Origin: Pseudomonas sp. Bout1
GTDB lineage: Bacteria; Pseudomonadota; Gammaproteobacteria; Pseudomonadales; Pseudomonadaceae
Direction: 5' to 3'
DNA: 64,000 bases
Assembly (NCBI RefSeq): GCF_034314165.1
Contig: NZ_JAVIWK010000001.1
Span: 5,223,001-5,287,000 of the forward strand
In this document: positions 1 to 7,851 of the stretch, in pieces
Layout of the letters: every line of letters begins with the position of its first letter
Position numbering within the stretch: the first letter of the stretch is position 1
Translations under genes and position numbers: made by a program
Notes under the pieces: generated by a model
Told to the model about the DNA's origin: nothing
The model's input: only the letters and a program-made list of their open reading frames with translations
The model's database searches: none

Positions 1-498
1 GACCAGGTTGCGGGCGATTTGCAGGCGCTGTTGCATGCCGCCGGAGAAGGTCCGGGGCAAGTCGTCGATACGCTGCGGGTCGATTTCCACCTGGCCCAGC
101 CAGTCGATCCCGGCGCCGCGCAGTTGCTCATAATTGCGTACGCCCTGGGCCATCAGGCGCTCGCCGATGTTGGCGCCGGCAGAGACGCCCATGCGCAAAC
201 CGTCCCGTGGGTTTTGCTCGACGAAGCCCCATTCGGTGCGCAGCAGAGTTCGGCGTTCGGCTTCGCTGGCGCTGTACAGGTCCAGCCACTCGCCGTCCTT
301 GCCGCGATAGCCGATGTGCCCGGCCTGCGGCGGCAAGCGCCCACTGAGCAACGAGAGCAAGGTGGACTTGCCCGAGCCGGACTCGCCGACGATCCCCAGC
401 ACTTCGCCGGGGTACAAATCGAAGCTGACGCCTTGGCAGCCCTTCTCTTCGCCGTATAACAACGACAGGTCACGCACGTGCAAAAGAGGCTGGCTCAC
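1..498 (-). CDS. phnK: PhnK, C-P lyase complex ATP-binding protein (3' part outside window)
   Basis: ABC-type nucleotide-binding protein of the carbon-phosphorus lyase system. In the known complex it docks on the PhnG-H-I-J core and is needed for phosphonate breakdown; it is not a transporter ATPase. I start it at the GTG at 498, which overlaps the phnJ stop as GTGA, so the two are translationally coupled. About 166 residues are visible. The Walker A motif GESGSGKST is at residues 38-46, the Q-loop region reads WGFVEQNPRDG, and the signature FSGGMQQR lies close to the edge. Walker B and the C-terminus are beyond base 1. The identity is supported by the position directly after phnJ. Confidence 0.95.
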   Translation of the reverse strand, partial: MSQPLLHVRDLSLLYGEEKGCQGVSFDLYPGEVLGIVGESGSGKSTLLSLLSGRLPPQAGHIGYRGKDGEWLDLYSASEAERRTLLRTEWGFVEQNPRDGLRMGVSAGANIGERLMAQGVRNYEQLRGAGIDWLGQVEIDPQRIDDLPRTFSGGMQQRLQIARNLV

Positions 499-1361
499 TG
501 GTTGTTCTCCTTCACCCGTTGGGCGCAGTACCAGGTGTCGGAACACACAAAACTCTGGGTACCGGCATCGTCCAGAATCAGCTCATCGAGGAACGATTCA
601 TGGCTGCCGCAGATCGCGCAGTTGTGTTCCCACTTCTGCACTTCGAACGGGTGGTCTTCAAAGTCCAGGCTGGTGACCTGGGTGTACGGCGGCACCGCGT
701 ATAAGCGCTTTTCGCGGCCGGCACCGAACAGCATCAACGCCGGGCTCATGTCGAGTTTGGGGTTGTCGAATTTCGGGATGGGCGATGGGTCCATCACGTA
801 GCGTTCATCCACCATCACCGGGTAGGCGTAGCTGGTGGCGATATGGCCAAAGGTCGCGATGTCTTCGTAAAGCTTTACATGCATCACGCCGTAGTCATTG
901 AGGGCGTGCATGGTGCGGGTCTCGGTTTCCGACGGCTCGATAAAGCGCAGCGGCTCCGGGATCGGTACCTGGTAGACCATGATCTGGTTGGCCTGCAACG
1001 GGGTCTCCGGGATGCGGTGGCGGGTCTGGATCACCGTGGCGTCCGGGGTGCTTTCAGTGGTGGCGACGCCCGCGGTACGCGCGAAAAAGCGGCGGATCGA
1101 CACGGCGTTGGTGGTGTCGTCGGCGCCCTGGTCAATGACCTTGAGCACGTCATCAGCCCCCAGAATCGCGGCGGTCAGTTGCATGCCGCCGGTGCCCCAA
1201 CCGTAAGGCAGCGGCATCTCGCGGCCACCGAACGGCACCTGGTAACCGGGGATCGCCACGGCCTTGAGCAAGGCGCGGCGGATCATGCGTTTGGTCTGCT
1301 CATCCAGGTAGGCGAAGTTGTACGCCGGGTCGCGCGCGGGCGCTTGAGTCAGGTCATTCAT
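495..1361 (-). CDS. phnJ: PhnJ, C-P lyase radical SAM enzyme
   Basis: Catalytic subunit that cleaves the carbon-phosphorus bond of 5-phosphoribosyl-1-alkylphosphonate by radical SAM chemistry. The 288-residue protein has the unusual cluster motif CX2CX21C at Cys248, Cys251 and Cys273, with the catalytic Cys279 six residues further on. This matches the E. coli spacing (241/244/266 and 272) shifted by seven. The start overlaps the phnI stop by 8 bases and the stop overlaps the phnK start, so translation is coupled across the core complex. Full length, with no sign of damage. Confidence 0.98.
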   Translation of the reverse strand: MNDLTQAPARDPAYNFAYLDEQTKRMIRRALLKAVAIPGYQVPFGGREMPLPYGWGTGGMQLTAAILGADDVLKVIDQGADDTTNAVSIRRFFARTAGVATTESTPDATVIQTRHRIPETPLQANQIMVYQVPIPEPLRFIEPSETETRTMHALNDYGVMHVKLYEDIATFGHIATSYAYPVMVDERYVMDPSPIPKFDNPKLDMSPALMLFGAGREKRLYAVPPYTQVTSLDFEDHPFEVQKWEHNCAICGSHESFLDELILDDAGTQSFVCSDTWYCAQRVKENNQ

Positions 1362-2430
1362 GGCGGGTGCCCTCGGCCGGTTGGCGCAGTTTGCGGATCA
1401 GTTCCAGCTCGGACTGGAAGTCCACGTAGTGAGGCAATTTGAGGTGGGAAACAAAGCCCGCCGCCTCGACGTTGTCGCAGTGCGACAGCACGAATTCTTC
1501 TTGCTGGGCCGGCGAGACGATCTCTTCGTTGAACTCGTTGGCGCGTAGCGAGCGGTCCACCAGCGCCATGCCCATGGCCTTGCGCTCGGCATGCCCGAAG
1601 GCCAGGCCGTAGCCGCGCGTGAACTGCGCCAGCTCGGTGGCCGAACCGACGAACTGGTTGACCATCTCGCACTCGGTGACTTCGATGCTGCCCAGGCAAA
1701 CCGGGAAACCCAGTTCTTCAGGGTCGATCCACACCTCCACATCGCCGATGCGAATCTCGCCGGCGAACGGGTGGTTGCGGCCGTAACCGCGTTGGGTCGA
1801 GTAACCCAGCGCCAGCAGGAAACCTTCATCACCACGGGCCAGGGCTTGCAGGCGCTGGGCGCGGTTGGCCGGGTACTCCAGCGGGTCGCGGGTGATGTCG
1901 GCGACGCTGGCGGTGTCGTCGGATTCGTTCTTGATCAGGCCTTCCTTGGCCAACAAGCCGAGCACCCGTGGGCACGGTTCAAGGGTGGCATCCGGCGTGG
2001 TTTGCGGGCCAGGGTATTCACCGTCGGCCAGCAGCGCGAAGTCCAGCAGGCGATGGGTGTAGTCGAAGGTCGGGCCCAGCAATTGCCCGCCCGGTACATC
2101 CTTGAAGGTGGCCGACAAACGCCGACTGAGCACCATCTGCGCCGTATCGATCGGCAGGCTCGGGCTGAAGCGCGGCAACGTGGTGCGGTAGGCCCGCAGC
2201 AGGAAGATCGCTTCCACCAGGTCCCCAGCCGCCTGCTTGATCGCCAGTGCGGCCAACTCGGTGTCGTACAGCGAGCCTTCGCTCATCACCCGGGCGACCG
2301 CCAGCGGCAGTTGCTCGCGGATCTGCTCCACGCCAAGTTCTGGAATGGAAGTATCGCCCCGGCGTTTTTTTGCCAGCAGGCGGTGGGCATTGTCGATGGC
2401 CTGTTCGCCACCCTTGACGGCTACGTACAT
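1354..2430 (-). CDS. phnI: PhnI, C-P lyase core subunit (nucleosidase)
   Basis: Core subunit of the C-P lyase complex. With PhnG, PhnH and PhnL it attaches the phosphonate to ribose-5-triphosphate by displacing adenine from ATP, and PhnI supplies the nucleosidase activity (family knowledge). The protein has 358 residues, normal for the family, and begins MYVAVKGGEQAIDNAH, the typical PhnI N-terminus. Its start codon shares one base with the phnH stop (TGATG) and its end overlaps phnJ by 8 bases. The position between phnH and phnJ is the canonical order. Confidence 0.98.
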   Translation of the reverse strand: MYVAVKGGEQAIDNAHRLLAKKRRGDTSIPELGVEQIREQLPLAVARVMSEGSLYDTELAALAIKQAAGDLVEAIFLLRAYRTTLPRFSPSLPIDTAQMVLSRRLSATFKDVPGGQLLGPTFDYTHRLLDFALLADGEYPGPQTTPDATLEPCPRVLGLLAKEGLIKNESDDTASVADITRDPLEYPANRAQRLQALARGDEGFLLALGYSTQRGYGRNHPFAGEIRIGDVEVWIDPEELGFPVCLGSIEVTECEMVNQFVGSATELAQFTRGYGLAFGHAERKAMGMALVDRSLRANEFNEEIVSPAQQEEFVLSHCDNVEAAGFVSHLKLPHYVDFQSELELIRKLRQPAEGTRHE

Positions 2431-3020
2431 CAGGCACGCTCCTGTGCAATTCGGGTACTGCGTGGCAGGCCGATCAGGTGATGGCCGGCGGCGAACAACA
2501 CGTCCAGGCCACGGGGGAAGGTTTCGCGACGTTCACGTTCCAGCCAGAACGCCTGGGGCACCGGCACGTTGACCTGGCGCTGGGTCTTGATCCCCGGGCC
2601 GCGCCAGTTCAAGCCGCGACCGGCCTCCAGGTCGGTCAACTGGACCAGCAAAGTGCAGGACTGATCCGGGTAGCGGTCGTTGCCGTGGTCGAATCCGCTG
2701 AGGTCGAGCAGGTCCTGCTCTGCGAGCAAGGCAAACGTGGCTTCTTCCCGGTTGGCGGTCAGCGGGCAACCGCAGTGAAAGGCCAAATTGGCGCGAATCA
2801 GCGGCGTGTCGAACCCCGGCGCGAGCCACAGCGGTGTGTCCACGTCCAGCAGCGCCAGGCACAGCGCGTAGGTGGCCGGCGCCAGGCCTTCAAGGCTCGG
2901 GGCGGCGGGCAAGGACTGGATCAAACCAGGCTCGGCGAGGGCCTTGAGCGCCCCACGAAAACCGCGTTGGGCGTCCAGCACCGGGTCCACAAACGCCGGT
3001 TGCAAGAGTTGGGCATTCAT
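2430..3020 (-). CDS. phnH: PhnH, C-P lyase core subunit
   Basis: Structural subunit of the PhnGHIJ core, essential for phosphonate use. The 196 residues match the family length. The N-terminus (LLQPAFVDPVLDAQRGFRGALKALAEPG) is typical, as is the PGFDTPLIRANLAFHCGCPLT region. No catalytic motif is expected in this protein. It is coupled by one-base overlaps to phnG upstream and phnI downstream. Confidence 0.97.
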   Translation of the reverse strand: MNAQLLQPAFVDPVLDAQRGFRGALKALAEPGLIQSLPAAPSLEGLAPATYALCLALLDVDTPLWLAPGFDTPLIRANLAFHCGCPLTANREEATFALLAEQDLLDLSGFDHGNDRYPDQSCTLLVQLTDLEAGRGLNWRGPGIKTQRQVNVPVPQAFWLERERRETFPRGLDVLFAAGHHLIGLPRSTRIAQERA

Positions 3021-3469
3021 CAGTTTTCTCCTCGAACCAGGGTGAAGAACTCGACCTTGGTGGCGGCGGTGTCGGCCTCTTTTTGCGCCCGGCGTTCGGC
3101 CTGGGCGTTGGCCAGTGCGCCGATCAAATCGCTGACCCAGATACTCGGGTGTGCACTCTGCAAATGGGCGTCGGCCAGCGCGGCCAATTCGGCGTGGACC
3201 TTGTCGCGCCCGGCCAGGTAGCTGTAGCCGGTACGGCCGTCAGCCAGGCGCACCACGCAGCGGGTCACGCTCATTTCGCCGACGTTGAACGGCGCACCAT
3301 TGCCGCCCATGCGGCCGCGTACCAGGGTCATGCCGATTTCCGGGGCGCGGATCAGTTGGTAATCCACATCGCGCAGGGCGTCTTCATGGGGCAGCAATTC
3401 ACTGCGAAAGGCGCGGGCGAGCACGCCGATCCAGTGTTGACGCGGGGACAGGTTCATCGGGGTCTCCAT
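3020..3469 (-). CDS. phnG: PhnG, C-P lyase core subunit
   Basis: Small core subunit of C-P lyase, required with PhnH and PhnI to form the ribosyl-triphosphate phosphonate intermediate. The 149 residues include the conserved RQHWIGVLARA start and the LIRAPEIGMTLVRGRMGG segment of the family. I take the ATG at 3469, which shares a base with the phnF stop; a second Met four codons in (MNLSPRQHW) is an alternative start. It lies directly after the regulator gene phnF, as in E. coli. Confidence 0.96.
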   Translation of the reverse strand: METPMNLSPRQHWIGVLARAFRSELLPHEDALRDVDYQLIRAPEIGMTLVRGRMGGNGAPFNVGEMSVTRCVVRLADGRTGYSYLAGRDKVHAELAALADAHLQSAHPSIWVSDLIGALANAQAERRAQKEADTAATKVEFFTLVRGEN

Positions 3470-4173
3470 CAGGTCACCACTTGGTACTGAAAGCGATCCG
3501 AACGGCTGGTGGACTGCGCCAGCTCCACCGGGCGGCCGTCGCGATCGCGGGAAAGGGTGAATACGGTCAGCGCCGGCAAGTGCCGGGGCATCATCAGCAG
3601 CGCGGCTTCGTCGCGGTTGGGCAAGCGCGCGCCGATCAGGCTTTGGGTGCGGGTCAACGGCAGGTCGCGCTCACGCAGGTACTGGCGCAGAGAGCCACCG
3701 TTGTAGTCCGCCAGCAGCGGCGCATGGCTGGCGCAGTAGCGATGGCGGATCAGGCTGACGGGCTGGTGGTCGAGCTTGCGCAGGGTTTGCAGCTCGATCA
3801 TTGGCGCCATCTCGGCGATGCCCAATTGCTGCGCTTCATCGCGGCTGGCGAAGCAGTAGCGGCGCTTGAGCAGCATCGCTTCCACGCCCACGCCTTGGGC
3901 CGACAACGACTGGCTGTAGGAGGTCTCGGGGCCCATCGGGTATATCAACGGGCGGTCCAATACCTGGGTGCCTTTGCCCTGGCGGCGCAACAGGCTGCCT
4001 TCGAACACCAGCTCATCGATGGCGCGGCGCAAAGTGTGGCGGTTGACGCCAAACCGTTCGGCCAACTGCACCTCGCCCGGCAGGAAGTCGCCGGCCTGGT
4101 AGCTGCTGAGTTCGCGGCGCAGGATGTCGGCGAGTTCGCGGTACACCGGCTCATCTTGTCTAGACAACTGCAT
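3469..4173 (-). CDS. phnF: PhnF, GntR/HutC-family regulator of phosphonate genes
   Basis: Transcriptional regulator of 234 residues with an N-terminal winged helix (about residues 8-75, including the recognition segment FGVNRHTLRRAIDELV) and a C-terminal UTRA-type ligand domain of the HutC subfamily. I chose the ATG at 4173 because the protein then begins MQLSRQDEPVYRELADILRREL, the normal family start; longer readings have no family-like sequence. PhnF is generally a repressor of phn genes. The palindrome TTGTCTAGACAA in its own codons 3-6 fits the HutC-subfamily operator consensus, suggesting autoregulation. It lies 35 bases after phnE and is coupled to phnG by a one-base overlap. Confidence 0.95.
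   Translation of the reverse strand: MQLSRQDEPVYRELADILRRELSSYQAGDFLPGEVQLAERFGVNRHTLRRAIDELVFEGSLLRRQGKGTQVLDRPLIYPMGPETSYSQSLSAQGVGVEAMLLKRRYCFASRDEAQQLGIAEMAPMIELQTLRKLDHQPVSLIRHRYCASHAPLLADYNGGSLRQYLRERDLPLTRTQSLIGARLPNRDEAALLMMPRHLPALTVFTLSRDRDGRPVELAQSTSRSDRFQYQVVT
4156..4167. promoter_or_regulatory. Putative PhnF operator (HutC-type palindrome) inside phnF
   Basis: A perfect 12-bp palindrome, TTGTCTAGACAA, whose core GTCTAGAC fits the GTMTAKAC consensus of HutC-subfamily GntR operators. It occupies phnF codons 3-6. Binding there could block transcription into phnF-G-H-I-J-K. The match is direct from sequence; the regulatory role is inferred. Confidence 0.5.
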
Positions 4174-4208
4174 GCTTAAAAAAAGCGCCCAGGGGCACCC
4201 CTCCGTCG

Positions 4209-4991
4209 TCAGATGAACTGCTTGCGCAGGCGTTGGGACAACACGTCGATACAGCTCACCACCACGATGATCACCAGCAGCACCGCGCAGGTCTGCACGA
4301 ACTGGAAGGCGCGGATGTTTTCCCACAGGATCACGCCGATCCCGCCGGCACCGACCATCCCCACCACCGTGGCGGAGCGCACGTTGGCTTCGAAGCGGTA
4401 GAGCGCATACGAGACCCACAGCGGCATCACTTGCGGGATCACGCCGTAGATCACCTCTTGCAAGGCACTGGCGCCGGTGGCTCTTACGCCTTCAACCGGG
4501 CCGGGGTCGATGGCTTCGACGGCTTCGGCGAACAGCTTGGCGAGGACGCCGGTGGTGCTGATCCACAAGGCCAGGACACCGGCAAAGGGACCGAGGCCGA
4601 CGGCGACGACGAACAACATCGCGAAGACCATTTCGTTGATCGAACGGAACGCATCCATCACCCGGCGCAGCGGCTGGTGAATCCACCAAGGGGTGATGTT
4701 GTCGGCGCACAGAATGCCCAGCGGCACCGAGCAGACAATCGCCAGCACCGTGCCCCAGAGGGCGATTTGCACGGTGACGATCATCTCCTTGAGGTAGGAG
4801 CGCCATTCGTGGAAGTCCGGCGGAAAGAAGTCGGCGGCGAAGGTCGCCATGTTTCCGGAGTCGCGGTACAGCGCCAGCGGGTTCATCTCGGCGCCGTGCC
4901 AGGCCCAGGCCAGCACGATCAGGAACAGGCCCCAGCCCAGATATTGCGGCCAAGTCCTTTTACCCACTGCTTCAGCATGCAAGGTAGTCAT
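4209..4991 (-). CDS. phnE: PhnE, phosphonate ABC transporter permease
   Basis: Inner-membrane permease of the phosphonate importer PhnCDE. The 260 residues carry one N-terminal membrane segment ([14 protein letters not shown]) and a block of hydrophobic helices. The cytoplasmic coupling (EAA-type) loop lies near [20 protein letters not shown]. It follows phnD after a 144-base gap filled by a large REP palindrome. There is a single phnE gene here, whereas some relatives have two. Full length. Confidence 0.96.
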   Translation of the reverse strand: MTTLHAEAVGKRTWPQYLGWGLFLIVLAWAWHGAEMNPLALYRDSGNMATFAADFFPPDFHEWRSYLKEMIVTVQIALWGTVLAIVCSVPLGILCADNITPWWIHQPLRRVMDAFRSINEMVFAMLFVVAVGLGPFAGVLALWISTTGVLAKLFAEAVEAIDPGPVEGVRATGASALQEVIYGVIPQVMPLWVSYALYRFEANVRSATVVGMVGAGGIGVILWENIRAFQFVQTCAVLLVIIVVVSCIDVLSQRLRKQFI

Positions 4992-5019
4992 GGGTCACTC
5001 TCAATAAGTGTGTGGGCAA

Positions 5020-5120
5020 GGCTTATGTGGGAGCCGGGCTTGCCCGCGATAGGATCGACTCGGTTTTACTGTCAGACCGAGTTGCCTGCATCGCGGGCAA
5101 GCCCGGCTCCCACATAAGCC
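5020..5120. repeat. REP palindrome pair between phnD and phnE
   Basis: Two 31-base arms (5020-5050 and 5090-5120) are perfect inverted copies containing the Pseudomonas REP core GAGCCGGGCTTGCCCGCGAT. A smaller inner stem, ACTCGG/CCGAGT, sits between them. It lies inside the operon, between the binding-protein gene and the permease gene, where an RNA hairpin could protect phnD mRNA and lower phnE output. Confidence 0.85.
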
Positions 5121-5135
5121 CGCGCCTACAGGGGG

Positions 5136-6137
5136 TTAGCCGTTGGCAGCGGTTTTTTTGTCCAGTTCGGTGATGCGCTGTTGCAGCTTCGCGAGGTCGG
5201 CGTCGATGTCGGCGAGCTTCTTGGTCTTGTCGGCCGCTTCCAGGTGATCGTCGGCGCTGATGGTGGTGCGCTGCTTGAACAGCTCCAGTTGGCGGATCGG
5301 CAACAGCTGGTCGTCACTGGACTTGAGGAACTTGCCCAGTTGCATGTTCTTGAGCACGGCCTTCTCTTCGTCGGTGTCACCGTAGTGGGCGAAGAAATCG
5401 CGGATCTTGGCCTTCTCGCTGTCGCTCAGGGCCTTGCTCCACACCATCGGGTCGGCGGGGATCAGCGGCGACTTCCAGATCACCTTGAGCATTGCCGCTT
5501 TGTCCGGCTGAGTGACAGCCAGGCGATCCCAGCTTTCGGTGTTGAACGTGGCGACGTCCAACTGCCCCTTGGCCACGCTCAGTGCGTTGACTTCATGGCT
5601 GGAGTTGAGGGTGCGTTTGAAGGCGGTGGCGGCGTCGACATGGTTCTTGGCGAACACGTAGTAACCGGGTACCAGGTAGCCCGAGGTGGAGTTCGGGTCG
5701 CCGTTGCCGAAGGTCAGGTTCTTGGCATTCTTGAGCATGTCTTCAACGTTGTTGATCGGGCTGTCCTTGCGCACGATCAGCACGCTCCAGTAACCGGCGG
5801 CACCGTTGGCGGCGGCGGTCTGGGCGAAGATTTCGCCGTTGGAACGGTCCACCGCTTCCATCGCGGCCTTGTTGCCCAGCCAGGCCACGTCGACCTTGTT
5901 GAAGCGCATGCCCTGGATCAGGCCAGCATAGTCGGAGGCGAAGGTGGCGTTGATGGTGAGGCCGGTCTTGGTGTGCATGTCATCCAGAAATGGCTGCCAG
6001 ATGCTCTTGAGGTTCTGCGAGGACTCGGTGGACATGATGCCGAAATTGATCGCCTTGTCGGCGGCCTGGGCATTGCCCATGGCCACGCTGGCGAGCAAGA
6101 CGGCGGACAGAAACACATGACCGATACGGTTCAACAT
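5136..6137 (-). CDS. phnD: PhnD, phosphonate-binding periplasmic protein
   Basis: Substrate-binding protein of the phosphonate ABC importer. The 333 residues start with a signal peptide (MLNRIGHVFLSAVLLASVAMGNAQA, cut expected after AQA near residue 25-26). The mature protein opens with INFGIMSTESSQNLKSIW, and contains family segments NKVDVAWLGNKAAMEAV and FGNGDPNSTSGYLVPGYYVF that line the ligand site in PhnD proteins. The C-terminus is a charged helix likely to form a coiled coil (DADLAKLQQRITELDKK), also seen in family members. It sits 32 bases after phnC. Confidence 0.97.
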   Translation of the reverse strand: MLNRIGHVFLSAVLLASVAMGNAQAADKAINFGIMSTESSQNLKSIWQPFLDDMHTKTGLTINATFASDYAGLIQGMRFNKVDVAWLGNKAAMEAVDRSNGEIFAQTAAANGAAGYWSVLIVRKDSPINNVEDMLKNAKNLTFGNGDPNSTSGYLVPGYYVFAKNHVDAATAFKRTLNSSHEVNALSVAKGQLDVATFNTESWDRLAVTQPDKAAMLKVIWKSPLIPADPMVWSKALSDSEKAKIRDFFAHYGDTDEEKAVLKNMQLGKFLKSSDDQLLPIRQLELFKQRTTISADDHLEAADKTKKLADIDADLAKLQQRITELDKKTAANG

Positions 6138-6169
6138 GGAGAGGATTCCTGTGGGTCGTTAATAGGGTT

Positions 6170-7003
6170 TCAAGCGCGAGCCAGGGCCAGCCGTGCGGGG
6201 ACGACGGTGGTGCGGGTCTGGTCGGAAAACATCAGGCTGGTGTCGACATCGGCACCGTACAAATCATTGAGGAACTGGCTGTTCAGCTCGCTTGCCTGCC
6301 CATCGAAATGAATCCGCCCGCCCTTGAGCGCCACGGCTCGCGGGCAATAACGCATGGCGTAATCGACTTGGTGCAGGGTGACCACCACGGTCTTGCCGTC
6401 GCGGCCGTTGATGTCGGCGAGGATCTCCATGACCTTGCGCGCCGATTCCGGGTCGAGCGAGGCAATGGGTTCATCGGCCAGGATCACTTCGGCGCGCTGG
6501 GTCAGGGCCCGGGCGATCGCCACGCGTTGCTGCTGGCCGCCGGACAAAGTAGAGGCGCGTTGTGCGGCCAGGTCCGCCAGGCCGACGCGGGCCAGGGACT
6601 CCATGGCGAAGTGTTTTTCCTCGGCATTGAACAACCCGAGGTTGCCGCGCCAGCGCGGCATGCGGCCCAGGCAACCGAGCAGCACGTTGTCGAGCACGCT
6701 CAGGCGGTTGACCAGGTTGAACTGCTGGAAGATATAGCCGATGTCGGCGCGCAAGCGTCGCACCTTGCCATTCAACCGCCCGCTGGCCTGCACTTCCCGG
6801 CCCAGCACCTTGACGCTGCCGCCGTTGCTCTTGTCGCAACAGGCCAGGCCCGCGAGGTGGCGCAGCAAGGTCGACTTGCCGGAGCCGGAAGCGCCAATCA
6901 GCGCGACCATCTCACCGGTGCCAACGGTGAGTTCGAGGTCGACCAGTGCGGATTTTTTCGCAAAGGTCTTGTTCAGATGATCGACATGGATAGCTGGAGT
7001 CAT
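6170..7003 (-). CDS. phnC: PhnC, phosphonate ABC transporter ATPase
   Basis: ATPase of the PhnCDE importer and first gene of the operon. The 277 residues show Walker [10 protein letters not shown] at 37-45, signature LSGGQQQR at 153-160, Walker B VILADEP at 173-179, and an H-loop in [10 protein letters not shown]. The ATG at 7003 is preceded by about 60 bases of leader and then by the Pho-box array, consistent with phosphate-starvation induction of the whole operon. Confidence 0.97.
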   Translation of the reverse strand: MTPAIHVDHLNKTFAKKSALVDLELTVGTGEMVALIGASGSGKSTLLRHLAGLACCDKSNGGSVKVLGREVQASGRLNGKVRRLRADIGYIFQQFNLVNRLSVLDNVLLGCLGRMPRWRGNLGLFNAEEKHFAMESLARVGLADLAAQRASTLSGGQQQRVAIARALTQRAEVILADEPIASLDPESARKVMEILADINGRDGKTVVVTLHQVDYAMRYCPRAVALKGGRIHFDGQASELNSQFLNDLYGADVDTSLMFSDQTRTTVVPARLALARA

Positions 7004-7068
7004 GGGCTTCTCTGTCTGGTTGAACAGCCGTCCGTGGCTGCGTTTGAGTTCAAACGACAGTAGGCGCG

Positions 7069-7134
7069 GGAGGTGTCAGACCTATGACTTGCACATGACG
7101 GGAGTAAAACTGTTTGATGAAGGTTTGATGAAAG
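7069..7134 (-). promoter_or_regulatory. Array of 11-bp Pho-box units upstream of phnC
   Basis: Read on the minus strand, this stretch is a run of six 11-base units: CTTTCATCAAA, CCTTCATCAAA, CAGTTTTACTC, CCGTCATGTGC, AAGTCATAGGT, CTGACACCTCC. Units 1-2 (7113-7134) match the PhoB box form CTGTCAT-N4-CTGTCAT-N4 closely, units 4-5 (7080-7101) match moderately, and unit 3 is a degenerate spacer of exactly one repeat length. A weak -10 candidate, TACTGT, lies at 7057-7062. PhoB binding is inferred from the pattern and from the C-P lyase context. Confidence 0.65.
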
Positions 7135-7160
7135 GTTGGAGCTGACGCTGAATACCTAAC

Positions 7161-7188
7161 CTGTGGCGAGGGAGCTTGCTCCCCCACA
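7161..7188. repeat. Single short REP-type hairpin
   Basis: Carries the core CTGTGGCGAGGGAGCTTGCTCC, the same class as the longer pair near 44461. No inverted partner is seen nearby, so it looks like a solitary or decayed copy between phnC and the Nudix gene. Confidence 0.55.
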
Positions 7189-7266
7189 AGGTCTTCACCC
7201 TGCATTGGAAATGTGCCGGACTGTGGTGCAATAGCTGGCTTCGAATAGGTGCAAGAGGGCAGTGTG

Positions 7267-7677
7267 ATGGGAAAAGACAAGGCATGTCCGGTCGTTCTGC
7301 GAACCCGCCAATCCCTGGAAATCCTCGCCTTCAAACACCCATTGGCCGGTCTTCAACTGGTCAAGGGCAGCGTGGAGCCAGGCGAAAGCACCGGCGCAGC
7401 TGCGATTCGGGAATTACAAGAAGAAGCCGGGATAACCGGCAAGGTGATACGTGACCTGGGCACTTGGCACTCAGCGTCCACGGGGCATACATGGGCCTTT
7501 CACCAATGCCAGGTCGCGGAAGAGCTGCCAGATACCTGGACGCATTTTGCAGAGGATGATGGCGGCCACGAGTTCCAGTTCTTCTGGCACTCACTGGCGG
7601 GCGAACCGTCAGAAGAGTGGCATCAGGTGTTTAAAGATGCCTTGAGTTTTCTAAAACCGCGCCTTGCCGAGATCTAA
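7267..7677 (+). CDS. Nudix hydrolase family protein
   Basis: A 136-residue protein with an intact Nudix box from Gly34 to Ile56 (GSVEPGESTGAAAIRELQEE followed by AGI), which binds the metal and catalyses hydrolysis of a nucleoside diphosphate linked to another moiety. I start at the ATG at 7267 because GAGG at 7255-7258 gives normal spacing; an in-frame GTG at 7249 is less likely. The substrate cannot be told from sequence. It stands alone between a REP copy and a REP cluster, with no operon partner. Confidence 0.85.
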   Translation: MGKDKACPVVLRTRQSLEILAFKHPLAGLQLVKGSVEPGESTGAAAIRELQEEAGITGKVIRDLGTWHSASTGHTWAFHQCQVAEELPDTWTHFAEDDGGHEFQFFWHSLAGEPSEEWHQVFKDALSFLKPRLAEI

Positions 7678-7693
7678 CTGCCAACATACATCC

Positions 7694-7820
7694 AATGTGG
7701 GCGCTGGCTTGCTGTGGTGAGGGGGCTTGTCCCCCGTCGGGTTCACTACAGATTGATGGGGCTGCTTCGCAGCCGAGCGCGGGGCAAGCCCGCTCACCAC
7801 AGCAAGCCAGCTCCCACATT
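7694..7820. repeat. Composite REP palindrome
   Basis: Left copy 7694-7736 and right copy 7758-7820 are inverted relatives, each joining two REP cores: one of the GTGGGAGCTGGCTTGC class and one of the GTGAGCGGGCTTGCCCCGC class. They fold into one long hairpin between the Nudix gene and the LysR gene, where they may also act as a transcription barrier. Confidence 0.8.
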
Positions 7821-7851
7821 TTGATCTTCATCAGGTCCAAATTCGTCGGTG

